Assembly (NCBI GenBank): GCA_017507125.1 | Contig: JAFWBQ010000092.1 | Coordinates: 20,631 to 84,630 of the forward strand | Origin: Lentisphaeria bacterium | GTDB lineage: Bacteria > Verrucomicrobiota > Lentisphaeria > Victivallales > Victivallaceae | DNA: 64,000 nucleotides | Direction: 5' to 3' | In this document: positions 25,970 through 34,981 of the stretch, piece after piece | Layout of the letters: each line of letters starts with the position of its first letter | Numbering within the stretch: position 1 is the first letter of the stretch | Notes under the pieces: generated by a model | Told to the model about the DNA's origin: nothing | Seen by the model: the letters and a program-made list of their open reading frames with translations, nothing else | The model's database searches: none | Translations under genes and position numbers: made by a program

Positions 25970-27652
25970 TCAGTTGTTGAGTTCAGCAAGTTTCAAATTG
26001 AGCTTGTGCCGCAGCTCAAGGAGCCATTTTTCATCTCTGGGATATTTTCTCATGGAGATGCGGCAGCCTGTCTCTTCCTCAAGCCACTTGAGGACTGTTT
26101 CTCTTGAAGTTTTCTTCTCAAAGAGTCTCAGCGCCATTTCATCTCTGAAGCCTTCAGCAATGACCTCATGACGCAGGGAGTCTATGGGACCGTCGGGGCC
26201 GGGATAGACCAGATAGGCACCGCCGCTGCAGAAACTGCGTTCACAGTTGGAGTCGCTCCAGACATCCACATCCCAGGTGCGGTTGAACTGACTGAACCAG
26301 AAGTTGTAACCCCACTCAAGGAAACCATCGCATCCGTAAACGTAAAGCAGTATGCCCAGCACCCGGTTGCGGAGCGAGGGCATACCGAATTGGCGTCCCG
26401 GCATTCCATCCTGCCACTGTCCGGCGTAGTAGACCCAGCGTTCAGCGACCTCTTCTGCCATAAACTCATCAAGTTCTCCCTCGTGGGGCACCGGACGGTC
26501 AATGTAGCCTTCTTTCAGAAACTTTGTGCTTGAAAGGGCATCAATGTAAGGGAATCCGTCCAGAATTTCTTTGAAAAGATTTGAGGCGTAACGGTAGTTT
26601 TCAAGAGCACTTTCCTGAGGTTCGTCGGAAATGTGGAAGTAACAATTTTCAGGACTCAGCCCCATATTTCTCAGGAACGGCAGCAGTTCTTTCATCAATG
26701 CCCGCAGAAAATCGGCATACTCAGGAGCGGTCAGAGGCGTGGACTGCCCGAACATGGGCAGCTCTCTGCCCTGCTGCTCCACCATGATCTCAGGCGCATA
26801 TTTCAACCCCCACTGGCTGAACGCGTGGACCATCTCAAAGTTTTTGATCCCGCATTTCCGTGCGGTGTTGATCCAGCGCTCAAGGCGGCTGAAGTCAAAG
26901 CGCCATTTATTTCCCTCAAAGGTGATTTTAAGGAGCTGTGACAAGGGCCGGGTGGTGCGGCCGGGGATCATATCCAGAGGCACGCTCCACAGAGGAGTCA
27001 GCAGCAGATTGTTGTTGTGTGCGGCGTAGTTGCGGAAGAATTTTTCCAGAAGCCCCCAGTGCTCTTCGCTCCATGCACTGACTTTGTAATGGTGCTGAAG
27101 ACAATCTGAGTAGAACCAATGAGTGACTTTCAGCTCCTGTTCTGGAAGTTCCGCATTGACGATCTCAAGTTCAATATTTTCTTCAGCGTCAATGACTGGT
27201 TGGGTGCACCAGGCACAGTGAGCATAGCGTGAAGTGAAACTTACCTTGAATTTCAGTTCATATTTTCCGGGCAGGGCAGTCAGAGGAACGTCCACTGACA
27301 CCCAGACCGCGTGCCAGTTGTCTGCTGAAATGGCGATTTCTTTTTTGATGGGCATCAGGGCATCCGGGAAAAGTCCCGGCTCGGTGCTGACCGTGTATTC
27401 ATCAGCTTTGACCGCCGGCATGAGACTTGGAACACAGAGGACCTCTCGAAATGTAATCTTTTCTTCTAACTCCTCCGGAGCTCCGGCGACAGCGACTTGC
27501 AAAGAGGCGCACTCAATTTTGCACCGCACGGCGATTTGAAAGGAGACTCTTTCGCCTTTCAAGGCTGAAAGTTTCTTGAGAGGAGCAGACTCCAAGGTGG
27601 AGGAACAGAATACTTTTTCAAGTGAACTGACAACGCGTGTTTCAATTTCCAT
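25970..27652 (-). CDS. DUF4091 domain protein (glycoside hydrolase-like)
   Basis: The protein has 560 aa with no signal peptide. It has an N-terminal beta-sandwich (about 1-165) and a TIM-barrel-like middle with HISDEPQES, a His-x2-Asp-Glu patch that is the likely active-site region, and GFLEWGYNFWF near residue 430. This is the DUF4091 arrangement, distantly similar to clan GH-A barrels. Activity is not established. The start is set at MEIETRV; upstream codons run into the isomerase gene. It lies 51 bp behind the isomerase and probably shares its promoter. Its end is 4 bp from the convergent FAD gene. Confidence 0.8.
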   Translation of the reverse strand: MEIETRVVSSLEKVFCSSTLESAPLKKLSALKGERVSFQIAVRCKIECASLQVAVAGAPEELEEKITFREVLCVPSLMPAVKADEYTVSTEPGLFPDALMPIKKEIAISADNWHAVWVSVDVPLTALPGKYELKFKVSFTSRYAHCAWCTQPVIDAEENIELEIVNAELPEQELKVTHWFYSDCLQHHYKVSAWSEEHWGLLEKFFRNYAAHNNNLLLTPLWSVPLDMIPGRTTRPLSQLLKITFEGNKWRFDFSRLERWINTARKCGIKNFEMVHAFSQWGLKYAPEIMVEQQGRELPMFGQSTPLTAPEYADFLRALMKELLPFLRNMGLSPENCYFHISDEPQESALENYRYASNLFKEILDGFPYIDALSSTKFLKEGYIDRPVPHEGELDEFMAEEVAERWVYYAGQWQDGMPGRQFGMPSLRNRVLGILLYVYGCDGFLEWGYNFWFSQFNRTWDVDVWSDSNCERSFCSGGAYLVYPGPDGPIDSLRHEVIAEGFRDEMALRLFEKKTSRETVLKWLEEETGCRISMRKYPRDEKWLLELRHKLNLKLAELNN

Positions 27653-27702
27653 AGTATAAAAACTCTCTGAATGGTTTGAAGGAGTTGAAATTTTTTTCGC
27701 TA

Positions 27703-28620
27703 TCAAAAACCAAGATAACGGAATGTATCTGCCAGACGGCGGATCGAGTATCCGCCCGCAGGAGCCAGCAGCTGGCCCGCCCGGTTCCTGCCTGAGTTCA
27801 TGCACACTTCAGTTTGAAAGTCGATCATACGGGGACAGGCAAAAAGTTTAGGCATCAGTTCACTCCAATTGATAGTTCCGTCAAAGGGCATTCCGTGGAG
27901 ATCACTCAAACCGGTGTTGTCATGGATATGGCAGGTAACGATTTGACTTTGCAGCGTTTCAATGGCGTTGTCTTCGTGGACAAGTCCCCCATCCCACCAG
28001 CATACTGCCACATAGGGTTCATATTGATCGCGGGTCTTTCCGGGCGCAGAGGCAAGCATATTGGCGTGTCCCGTATCATAACAGACGCCCACGTTGGGAT
28101 GATTGTTGAAGTGATTGACGATCCCCATGACTTCTGCGGCAGTGTTGCTTGGCTCCTGACTGTTTTCCATGGCGATGATCATATCCAGTTTTTCAGCGGT
28201 GGGCAGCAGTTTTTCAACACCGTCTTTTGCAAGGGGGCGCAAAACGTCAAGGGGGATGTGGTCATAACAGTGTTCTGCCGCCCCCACATGGATGGCATAG
28301 GTCCTGCATCCGAAAGAGGCGGCGATCTCCATGGCTTTGATGTGGTCGGCAAACATGGCAGGGCGTCCTTCAAGGTTGGTGTAATTGAGGTCGTAGCCTT
28401 TGCCGTAGAGCGCGTGAACAGAAGGAAACTCCACTTCCATATCAGCGCAGAGCTGACGGAGAAACTTTACTTTGTCATCAGACTTTATCAACTGCTGAAG
28501 CAATGGACTTGTGATCACAAAACGGCGGCAGCCGTTGTCTACGAATTCGCGGACAGTTCTGTAAAAATCCTCATTGCTCAATGAGGCCCAATCAAAATAG
28601 TAACTGAGTTTTCTTTCCAT
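27703..28620 (-). CDS. sugar phosphate isomerase/epimerase family protein (xylose isomerase-like barrel)
   Basis: The protein has 305 aa. A TIM barrel of the AP-endonuclease-2/xylose isomerase type is indicated by IAMENSQEP (metal Glu), VGVCYDTGHANML (Asp and His ligands) and TCHIHDNTG with a further His. A C-terminal Glu in DFQTEVC completes the set. Family members isomerise or epimerise keto-sugars, for example tagatose or inosose. The start is ATG 28620. It is the first gene of a unit with DUF4091 behind the promoter at 28673-28701. Confidence 0.87.
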   Translation of the reverse strand: MERKLSYYFDWASLSNEDFYRTVREFVDNGCRRFVITSPLLQQLIKSDDKVKFLRQLCADMEVEFPSVHALYGKGYDLNYTNLEGRPAMFADHIKAMEIAASFGCRTYAIHVGAAEHCYDHIPLDVLRPLAKDGVEKLLPTAEKLDMIIAMENSQEPSNTAAEVMGIVNHFNNHPNVGVCYDTGHANMLASAPGKTRDQYEPYVAVCWWDGGLVHEDNAIETLQSQIVTCHIHDNTGLSDLHGMPFDGTINWSELMPKLFACPRMIDFQTEVCMNSGRNRAGQLLAPAGGYSIRRLADTFRYLGF

Positions 28621-28672
28621 TATTGTAAAATCCTGTTTCAAGGGGGAAATTCACCTTGGGTGATTGTTGTTT

Positions 28673-28701
28673 AATGTAACACTTTTTTTGAAAAAATACA
28701 A
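28673..28701 (-). promoter_or_regulatory. sigma70-type promoter of isomerase-DUF4091
   Basis: TTGTAT (28696-28701), 17 bp, TACATT (28673-28678) on the minus strand. Confidence 0.5.
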
Positions 28702-28753
28702 GCGGATTACAATAAAACAGCATTACTTTGAGACAAATGAAAAGATTATTTCT

Positions 28754-28782
28754 TGCTTTTTTCTTTTTTGAGCAGTATATTA
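28754..28782 (+). promoter_or_regulatory. sigma70-type promoter of MBL hydrolase gene
   Basis: TTGCTT (28754-28759), 17 bp, TATATT (28777-28782). Divergent from the isomerase promoter. Confidence 0.55.
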
Positions 28783-28814
28783 TTCCAACATGTCTTTAAT
28801 TCAAGGAATAAAAA

Positions 28815-29561
28815 ATGAAACTTGTGTTTATCGGAACCGGACACGGCAGCGCAACTGCAACCCACATGTCAAGTATCACTTATCTGGAATGCGGCGGCAA
28901 AAGTTATCTTGTGGATTGTGCCGACGGTGCGGATGCAATGATGATGAAGAAGAAATTAAGCCCCTCAGAACTTTCAGCTGTTTTTATCACCCATCTTCAT
29001 CTTGACCATACAGGCGGACTGCCGGTCGTCCTGAAACGGACTCTCAAAGAGGAGGGCCCTGGGATCAATGTTGTTCTGCCCGCTCTCGCAGCCGCTCCTG
29101 TCATCAAAGAGTGGCTTCGCTTTAACGGATTTGCCGCAAAACTTGAAAAAAATCCTCAGGCAGTTTGTTTCAGGAGTTCCCTTGAAGGTTTCAATGACGG
29201 CAATGTGGAAGTTGCAGCGTTCCAGACGCAGCATCTGACTGATCCGGAGCGTCCCAGTTATGCATACAGTATCAAAACGGAAGGAAAGAAACTGTTTTTT
29301 ACCGGAGATTTGAGAGGTGACTGCGCCGATTTCCCCCTTGAGGCTGCAAACGGCAGTGATCTGGTAGTTTCAGAACTGACCCATTTCCGTATGCACCATA
29401 TATGGCCCTTTCTGGAAAAACTCAATACAAAAGCTCTTGTTTTCAACCATATCGGCAACTGGAGCCAGGTGCCTGAGGAACAAAAAAATATCCTTGAAAA
29501 GTGTAAAGAGCTGCCCTATCCTGTGACCATCGCTTTTGACGGTATGGAGTTTGAACTCTGA
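28815..29561 (+). CDS. MBL-fold metallohydrolase (RNase Z-like)
   Basis: The protein has 248 aa. It starts KLVFIGTGHGSATATHMSS, like RNase Z relatives, and carries HLHLDHTGG, the HxHxDH metal motif. Further ligands are plausible in LFFTGDLRGD (Asp) and VFNHIGNW (His). It lacks the long exosite arm of true tRNase Z and is shorter than the usual 300 aa, so another phosphoester or a lactone-type substrate is possible. AAGGA lies 7 bases before ATG 28815. It is a single gene between a promoter and a strong hairpin. Confidence 0.85.
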   Translation: MKLVFIGTGHGSATATHMSSITYLECGGKSYLVDCADGADAMMMKKKLSPSELSAVFITHLHLDHTGGLPVVLKRTLKEEGPGINVVLPALAAAPVIKEWLRFNGFAAKLEKNPQAVCFRSSLEGFNDGNVEVAAFQTQHLTDPERPSYAYSIKTEGKKLFFTGDLRGDCADFPLEAANGSDLVVSELTHFRMHHIWPFLEKLNTKALVFNHIGNWSQVPEEQKNILEKCKELPYPVTIAFDGMEFEL

Positions 29562-29589
29562 ACAGATACTTCTGCTGAAACTGACTGCA

Positions 29590-29653
29590 CTGTAATTCAG
29601 TTGCCCTCTTGGGGGGCATAGACCATGTTCCCCGGGAGGGCTGTGAATTTCAG
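29590..29653. terminator. long hairpin between convergent genes
   Basis: GCCCTCTTGGGG (29603-29614) pairs with CCCCGGGAGGGC (29630-29641) with two G-U pairs, and AATTCA/TGAATT extend the stem outwards. There is no clean T-run, so termination is likely but not certain. Confidence 0.55.
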
Positions 29654-29675
29654 ATTTTGATTATGGCATCTATAA

Positions 29676-31466
29676 TCAACGGGCAGTTTTCCTGTCGGAG
29701 ATGGGGACGGTCACTGTAACGCTGAATTCTCCTTTTGACGGAGATTTCAGTTGCCGGGCAGAAATTGTGAACTCTCTGTTTCCTTTTTCGTACACCTCTT
29801 TTTTGACCGTCACCTTGCCGTGGATATACTGCATGGGCTTTTTGCTGAAAGGATCAATGGGCAGTGGCAGTTTATCAGGGAACTTGCCGTGTTCAAGGCG
29901 GTAGAGCTCCTGATCAATAAAAAATTCTATGGCCTGCTGCTCCAGATCACGCTGAAGAAATCTGTTCCCGGCTCTCAGGAAGGTGGGGACAAGGGATTGG
30001 GCAAGATGATTAAACACCGTACAAGACATTTCTGCTGATGCCATCGGCACATCATGGAATTTCTTTGCATTGCAGTACAAGTGCATGAGATTCAGGCGGT
30101 TGCTTTCAGCAATAAGCCAGAGTTGCGGCAAAAGGAAATGGAATTTCTCAAGGGGAACGATTTTTATGCCGCTCCAATTTTCTGAATGAACGGCTCCTTC
30201 AATGTAATCCAATCCGGCCAAGGCTTCGCTCCAAAGGATGTCGCTTTCCGCCGTTTCAAGGTGTTTACGGATCATACGGCTTTGCTGTTTCAGGGCAAGA
30301 AGATCATCCTTATTGAGGATTCTTGCTCCAAGGAGGATTTCAATCGCACGGATCTTGTATGAGTCTATCGCCAATTTTACCAACGTACTGATGAGAAAAG
30401 GCTGCTTTGCAAGATAAGCGCTTAAATGATCCATTCGTTTCAAGGCTGTCATTGCCGCACTCCGATCACCTTTTTCCGCAGCAAAACGGCAATGCCACAC
30501 TTGAACCCTTGCCATGTACCTGATCTGTGACAAATCAGGCAAAAGAACAGCGGTAAGATTGTATTTTTCGATCTTCCGGGGATGAGAGTGCAGAGGATTT
30601 GAGATCAGCCTGTCAAGTTCCGGGAAAATTTTTGAGGACTCAAAACGTTTGCGCCATGAAGCAAGTTGAGAAGGAGTGAATTCAGCAAGACAGTAGAGGG
30701 TTTCACGATTTTTGTCATTCTGACACAGTTCGTTGATTTTTTTCCAGAAAGCATCAGAACCTTTTTCATTTTCCAAAGTTGCTTTTATCAAAGCCTCCAC
30801 GGTCAGGGGGCGGTTGAAGTGTTTTTCAAGAGCGGTCTTTTGTGCTTCACATTTTTTCTGAATGATCAGGGAGGCTGAGATCATTCCAGCGTAAACAAGA
30901 ATTACCGCTGCCGCAAGGATCTTCACCGGCAGAGTAAAAATTTCTCTGTAAGGGAATCTGCCTGCCGTGCTGAAAAATTTGGCGGATGATAACACACTTG
31001 CCAACAGCAGCAGCAAAAACAAAGCCGCAAAAGAGGGCAAAGCAGCCCCTCCGGCTTTTATGTAACTGAAGCCTGAACAAAAGTCAGAGCTTCCATATTT
31101 TTGCACAAGAAAGAGACAATATCTGCCGCAACTCAAAGCTGCAAGCCAAAGCAAAAGAGAAGCTCCAAGCCACTTTTTACAGGAGCTGCCGCACTCATTC
31201 CAACAGAACCCCCACCAGAAATGTATCTGTTGAAAAAGGAAATAGAGAATAAAAAGCACAACTGCCGCTGAAGGCGCTGCCAGCAGGCAAATCCCTTCTG
31301 GAGTGAATTTCCCTGTTACAGCATTATACATCATCATGTTGCCGCTGACGCTGAGAACAAAAAATGTTCCAACCAGCCAGGAGCCGAAAAGAAGCAGTAC
31401 GATCCCGAGAAAAGCTCCCTTTTCTGGAGAATCAACGTAAAACAAGTTTTTTAATAATTTTTTCAT
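29676..31466 (-). CDS. hypothetical multi-pass membrane protein with large C-terminal domain
   Basis: The protein has 596 aa. About five membrane segments lie in the first 210 residues (for example GIVLLLFGSWLVGTFFVL and AAAVILVYAGMISASLII). A mostly helical soluble part of roughly 380 residues follows. Near the C-terminus there is FFIDQELYRLEHGKFPDKLP and DPFSKKPMQY, a phrase common in planctomycete and lentisphaeral proteins of unknown role and in pseudopilin tails. A GAGAGGGG ribosome site supports ATG 31466. A promoter lies at 31559-31587. It seems to be a single-gene unit. Function unknown. Confidence 0.75.
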   Translation of the reverse strand: MKKLLKNLFYVDSPEKGAFLGIVLLLFGSWLVGTFFVLSVSGNMMMYNAVTGKFTPEGICLLAAPSAAVVLFILYFLFQQIHFWWGFCWNECGSSCKKWLGASLLLWLAALSCGRYCLFLVQKYGSSDFCSGFSYIKAGGAALPSFAALFLLLLLASVLSSAKFFSTAGRFPYREIFTLPVKILAAAVILVYAGMISASLIIQKKCEAQKTALEKHFNRPLTVEALIKATLENEKGSDAFWKKINELCQNDKNRETLYCLAEFTPSQLASWRKRFESSKIFPELDRLISNPLHSHPRKIEKYNLTAVLLPDLSQIRYMARVQVWHCRFAAEKGDRSAAMTALKRMDHLSAYLAKQPFLISTLVKLAIDSYKIRAIEILLGARILNKDDLLALKQQSRMIRKHLETAESDILWSEALAGLDYIEGAVHSENWSGIKIVPLEKFHFLLPQLWLIAESNRLNLMHLYCNAKKFHDVPMASAEMSCTVFNHLAQSLVPTFLRAGNRFLQRDLEQQAIEFFIDQELYRLEHGKFPDKLPLPIDPFSKKPMQYIHGKVTVKKEVYEKGNREFTISARQLKSPSKGEFSVTVTVPISDRKTAR

Positions 31467-31558
31467 GATTTCCCCTCTCAACAGGTAATTTATACGGCGT
31501 GTCTGAAAAAACATTTATCTTGATGCTCAAAGTCTTAAGTGATTCCGGGAGACGTGTT

Positions 31559-31587
31559 AAAATAGCATATATTCTCATTTTTTTCAA
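31559..31587 (-). promoter_or_regulatory. sigma70-type promoter of membrane protein gene
   Basis: TTGAAA (31582-31587), 17 bp, TATTTT (31559-31564) on the minus strand, about 90 bp before the start codon. Confidence 0.6.
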
Positions 31588-31642
31588 GTTCCGTTAATAA
31601 AAATTTTTTAAATTTGAGGTAATTTCAAAAGTCATTCAAAAA

Positions 31643-31822
31643 ATGGCAAAGATGTCATTCGCAAAGAGCTGTAAAGGGTAGTTTGAAGCTGCTACCTGCA
31701 AGGTAACAGGCGCTTGTCCCGCCGTAGCTTTATGCGAAGGCGGAAAAACGCTCCCTTTATCAGATCGAAGCGAGGGCGCTTTGACAATTTTGAGGAGTTT
31801 TGAAATTGCCTCATTTGCATAA
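31643..31822 (+). pseudogene. possible small interrupted reading frame
   Basis: In the 374-bp gap between two minus-strand genes, a plus frame begins MAKMSFAKSCKG, meets one TAG at 31679-31681, then runs on for 46 sense codons (FEAATCKVTGACPAVALCEG and more) to TAA at 31820. The composition is protein-like, with four Cys, but no ribosome site is seen. It may be a decayed small gene, a copy of a dispersed element, or chance. Short inverted stretches here (CCGCC/GGCGG at about 31719-31741) allow a structured RNA instead. Confidence 0.3.
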
Positions 31823-31861
31823 AAAAAACTTTCCTTCCATGTCAGACACGGAAGGAAAGTT
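31821..31861 (-). terminator. Rho-independent terminator of the RND operon
   Basis: On the minus strand a perfect 12-bp stem, AACTTTCCTTCC/GGAAGGAAAGTT (31827-31838 with 31850-31861), is followed by eight T residues. It lies 28 bp behind the RND permease stop. Confidence 0.9.
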
Positions 31862-31888
31862 ACAAGAGGGCAGGGGGGGCAGAAAAGA

Positions 31889-34800
31889 TTACTTCTTCTC
31901 TTCTGCCTCAGGTGCGGCAATGACTTTGTCTTTCACAAAGGCAAAGTAGAGTGCCGGGATCATGTAGAGGGTCAGCACCGCGGAGAACGCAAGTCCGCCG
32001 ACCACGCCCATACCGCAGGAACTGCGGAGTTCGGAACCGAGTCCGGTACCCAGCGCCATGGGGAGCATACCCGCAACAGAGGCAATACTGGTCATCACGA
32101 TGGGACGGAACTTGGCTTTGGTGGCTTCAAGCATGGCGGTATGGGTGGATTTGCCCTGAGAGGTGAGAACCGCACATTCATCCATAATAAGGATGGCGTT
32201 GTTCACCACGATACCGATCATCATGACACCGCCCAGAAGTCCCATCATGGACATGGACATACCTGCCAGATAGAGGGTCAGATACATGCCGAGGAAACCC
32301 AGCGGCACGGTGAACATGATGAGGAAAGGCTTTGTCCATGACTCCATGATCGCCACGATCAGCAGATAGGTGAGAAAGATCGCCAGCACAATAACTTCAA
32401 TGAACTCAAGAGAGGTTTCACCCATGCGTTCCACCTGGCCGATGAATCGGACGCTGTATCCGGGGGGGAGGATCTCTTCAGAGGTCTTCCGCAGAGCCTG
32501 CACCGCATGGCCCAGAGCCACGCCGGGGGCCACGTTGGCGTAGAGCCAGATGGCGCGTTCTTTGTCGTAGCGGTTGATACAGACGGAACGGGTGTTCTGA
32601 GTCAGATTGGCAAGAACATTGATGTTCATGGGATAGCCTTCACGGGCACCGATGGCAAGACTTGAAAGCTGATCAAGCCCCAGTTCCTCATCCTGCTTCA
32701 GACGGATGTCAAAGGAGCGGTTCCCCATACGGAAGGTTCCAACTTCAATACCTTCATAAGTTCCGCGGACAGAGTTGCTCAAAGTCTTTGCGGAAATACC
32801 GAGGTTCTGAAGCACAGGACGCCGGGGAGTGATGTCAATGTTGGGTTTGCCCACACGGATACTGGTATCAAGGTCAGAGATAAGGGGCATATCTTTGGCA
32901 AGTTCCTGAGCCTTGCGGCCGATGCGCTCAAGCTCTTCCAGACTGGAGCCGCTTATACGCATGGGGATATCCGCCGAAGAACCGCCGCCCGATTTGGGGA
33001 TATTGATGGTGACGATGCAGTTATCCATGTAAGAGAGGGTGTCGCGTGCAATGTCAATCAGTTGGGGGAGCGTCTCTTTACGCTCATTTTTTCTGGTCAT
33101 ACGCACATGGATCTGGCCCAGATACACAGCCGCAGAAACCTGTCCGCCGGCACCGCTCACGTTACCGACTGTGATACTGACGCCTTTCACAAAAGGCAGC
33201 GCCTTGATTTTGTTGGCAGCTTCAATGGTCCGTTTGGTTGTCGTATCCAGGTTGTAGTAAGTGGGGTACTCCAGGCGGATCGTCATTTCACCCTGGTCGG
33301 CATTGGGCAGAAACGAAAGTCCCACCTGAGGCACGATAGCAAAGTAGATGAAAGCACAGCCGCCAACGATTATGGCAAGAACCAGCCAGGCAAAGCGGCG
33401 GGTGAAATCCATGGTGCGGTTGAAAGCGTTGCAGAGGGCATCGTAACAGAAGTTCCATGGAGTGAAACATTTTTCCACAAAAGAAACTTTCCCCTTTTCC
33501 TGCTTGCGCAGTAAAAGCATTGCCAGAATGGGGGTCAGTGTGAAACTGATGAAAAGTGAAATAATGGTTGCCACCACCATAACCCCTGCAAAGGGCGCCA
33601 TCATCAAACCGGTACGGGTGGTCATCATTGAAACAGGCACGAAGACCACCACGTTGGTCAGAGCACTTGCTGCAACAGCGTTGATAACTTCATTGGTACC
33701 TCTTTCGGCAGCCTCTTTGGGGGAGTCCCCGGCATCAAGGCGTTTGAAGATGTTCTCAATAACCACAATGGAGTTGGTGACCAGCACACCCACGGAACAT
33801 CCCAGTGACAGAAGTGTCATGATGTTGAAAGTGTAATCCAGCATCTGCATGGCGGCAAATGTCACGATAACAGAGATAGGCATTGAGATCAGGACGATCA
33901 ATGTGGAACGCACTTCGTGGAGGAAGAGGAAGAGAAGCAGACCCGTAAGAATGATACCGGTAAGAATACTGCTCCAGGAGTCGTCCACCGAGGACTGGAT
34001 AAAGTCGCCGGAGTCGCTGTACCAGATCAGTTCCATTCCGGAAGGCAATTCTCCCTTGCTGACGATCTGATTAAAGGTTTTGCGGACTCCTTTGATGACT
34101 TCCATCACGTTGGCATCGCTTCGTTTGACAATGCTGAAACCGGCAGCAGGTCTGCCGTTGATAAAAGCTCTTCCACGGGCTTCACGGGAAATAAGCTGGG
34201 CTTTTGCTACGTCGCGCAGATAAACACGTTTGCCCTGATGTTTGCCGATTTCCAGAGATTCGATGTCATCAAAGCTCTTGAACTCTCCATCAAAGGTGAT
34301 GTTGGTTTCCTGATTGTTGCCGCGGATACGTCCGGCGGGGATCTTCACATTGTTTTCCTGAAGTTTTTTCACCAGGTCATCAATGGTCAGGTTGGTTGAG
34401 GCAAGTTTCCGGCGGTTGACCAGAATATGGATCTGCATTTCGTTGGAGCCGCGGACGCGGACTTCACCCACACCGGGAATGGCTGAGAATTTATCGGCCA
34501 GTTTATCATCGGCGTAGTCATAAATCTCATCAATAGGACGGTCGCCTGTCAGGAAGATGTGAGCCACAGAGGTGGCGTTGTTGTCGATCTTACGGATCGT
34601 AGGTTCATCAACACCGTCAGGGAAGTCGTCCCGGATACGATTGAGCTGTTCGCGGACTTCTGTTGCCGCAATATCAATATTGGTTCCCATGTTGAACTCA
34701 AGGCTGACGCGGCACTCGTTTTCCATACACATGGCGGAAACATGGCGCAAACCTTCAAGAGAGGAAACTGCATCTTCAATACGGCGGGCGACTTCAACTT

Positions 34801-34978
34801 CGATTTCTTCAGGGCTGCCGCCCTGATATTCTGCCCGGATCAGAACAAAGGGCGAATCAATACTGGGCATCAGGTCAATGCTCAGCTTACGGTAGGAGTT
34901 GACTCCCAGCATAAGCAGCACGATAATAAATGCGGTCATTGCAATAGGTCGCCGCACCGACCAGTGGGTCAGAAACAT
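31889..34978 (-). CDS. RND efflux transporter permease (HAE1/AcrB type) with altered proton-relay residues
   Basis: The protein has 1029 aa, full AcrB length, with TM1 at residues 12-30 (PIAMTAFIIVLLMLG), two large periplasmic loops and the second half starting near FAWLVLAIIV. It should export drugs or lipophilic compounds across the envelope with the adaptor next door; no outer membrane TolC gene is in the window. In TM4 the AcrB Asp pair is replaced: GVLVTNSIVVIENI gives Thr401-Asn402. In TM10 the Lys940 equivalent is Asn926 (GIVVNNAILI). The acidic C-terminal tail is EAEEKK. It lies 3 bp after the adaptor gene. Confidence 0.95.
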   Translation of the reverse strand: MFLTHWSVRRPIAMTAFIIVLLMLGVNSYRKLSIDLMPSIDSPFVLIRAEYQGGSPEEIEVEVARRIEDAVSSLEGLRHVSAMCMENECRVSLEFNMGTNIDIAATEVREQLNRIRDDFPDGVDEPTIRKIDNNATSVAHIFLTGDRPIDEIYDYADDKLADKFSAIPGVGEVRVRGSNEMQIHILVNRRKLASTNLTIDDLVKKLQENNVKIPAGRIRGNNQETNITFDGEFKSFDDIESLEIGKHQGKRVYLRDVAKAQLISREARGRAFINGRPAAGFSIVKRSDANVMEVIKGVRKTFNQIVSKGELPSGMELIWYSDSGDFIQSSVDDSWSSILTGIILTGLLLFLFLHEVRSTLIVLISMPISVIVTFAAMQMLDYTFNIMTLLSLGCSVGVLVTNSIVVIENIFKRLDAGDSPKEAAERGTNEVINAVAASALTNVVVFVPVSMMTTRTGLMMAPFAGVMVVATIISLFISFTLTPILAMLLLRKQEKGKVSFVEKCFTPWNFCYDALCNAFNRTMDFTRRFAWLVLAIIVGGCAFIYFAIVPQVGLSFLPNADQGEMTIRLEYPTYYNLDTTTKRTIEAANKIKALPFVKGVSITVGNVSGAGGQVSAAVYLGQIHVRMTRKNERKETLPQLIDIARDTLSYMDNCIVTINIPKSGGGSSADIPMRISGSSLEELERIGRKAQELAKDMPLISDLDTSIRVGKPNIDITPRRPVLQNLGISAKTLSNSVRGTYEGIEVGTFRMGNRSFDIRLKQDEELGLDQLSSLAIGAREGYPMNINVLANLTQNTRSVCINRYDKERAIWLYANVAPGVALGHAVQALRKTSEEILPPGYSVRFIGQVERMGETSLEFIEVIVLAIFLTYLLIVAIMESWTKPFLIMFTVPLGFLGMYLTLYLAGMSMSMMGLLGGVMMIGIVVNNAILIMDECAVLTSQGKSTHTAMLEATKAKFRPIVMTSIASVAGMLPMALGTGLGSELRSSCGMGVVGGLAFSAVLTLYMIPALYFAFVKDKVIAAPEAEEKK

Positions 34979-34981
34979 GAC

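Noticed and set aside
31689..31790. Riboswitch before or after the RND genes
   Set aside because: Short stems exist, but I recognise no known aptamer core, and the position is downstream of the RND operon.
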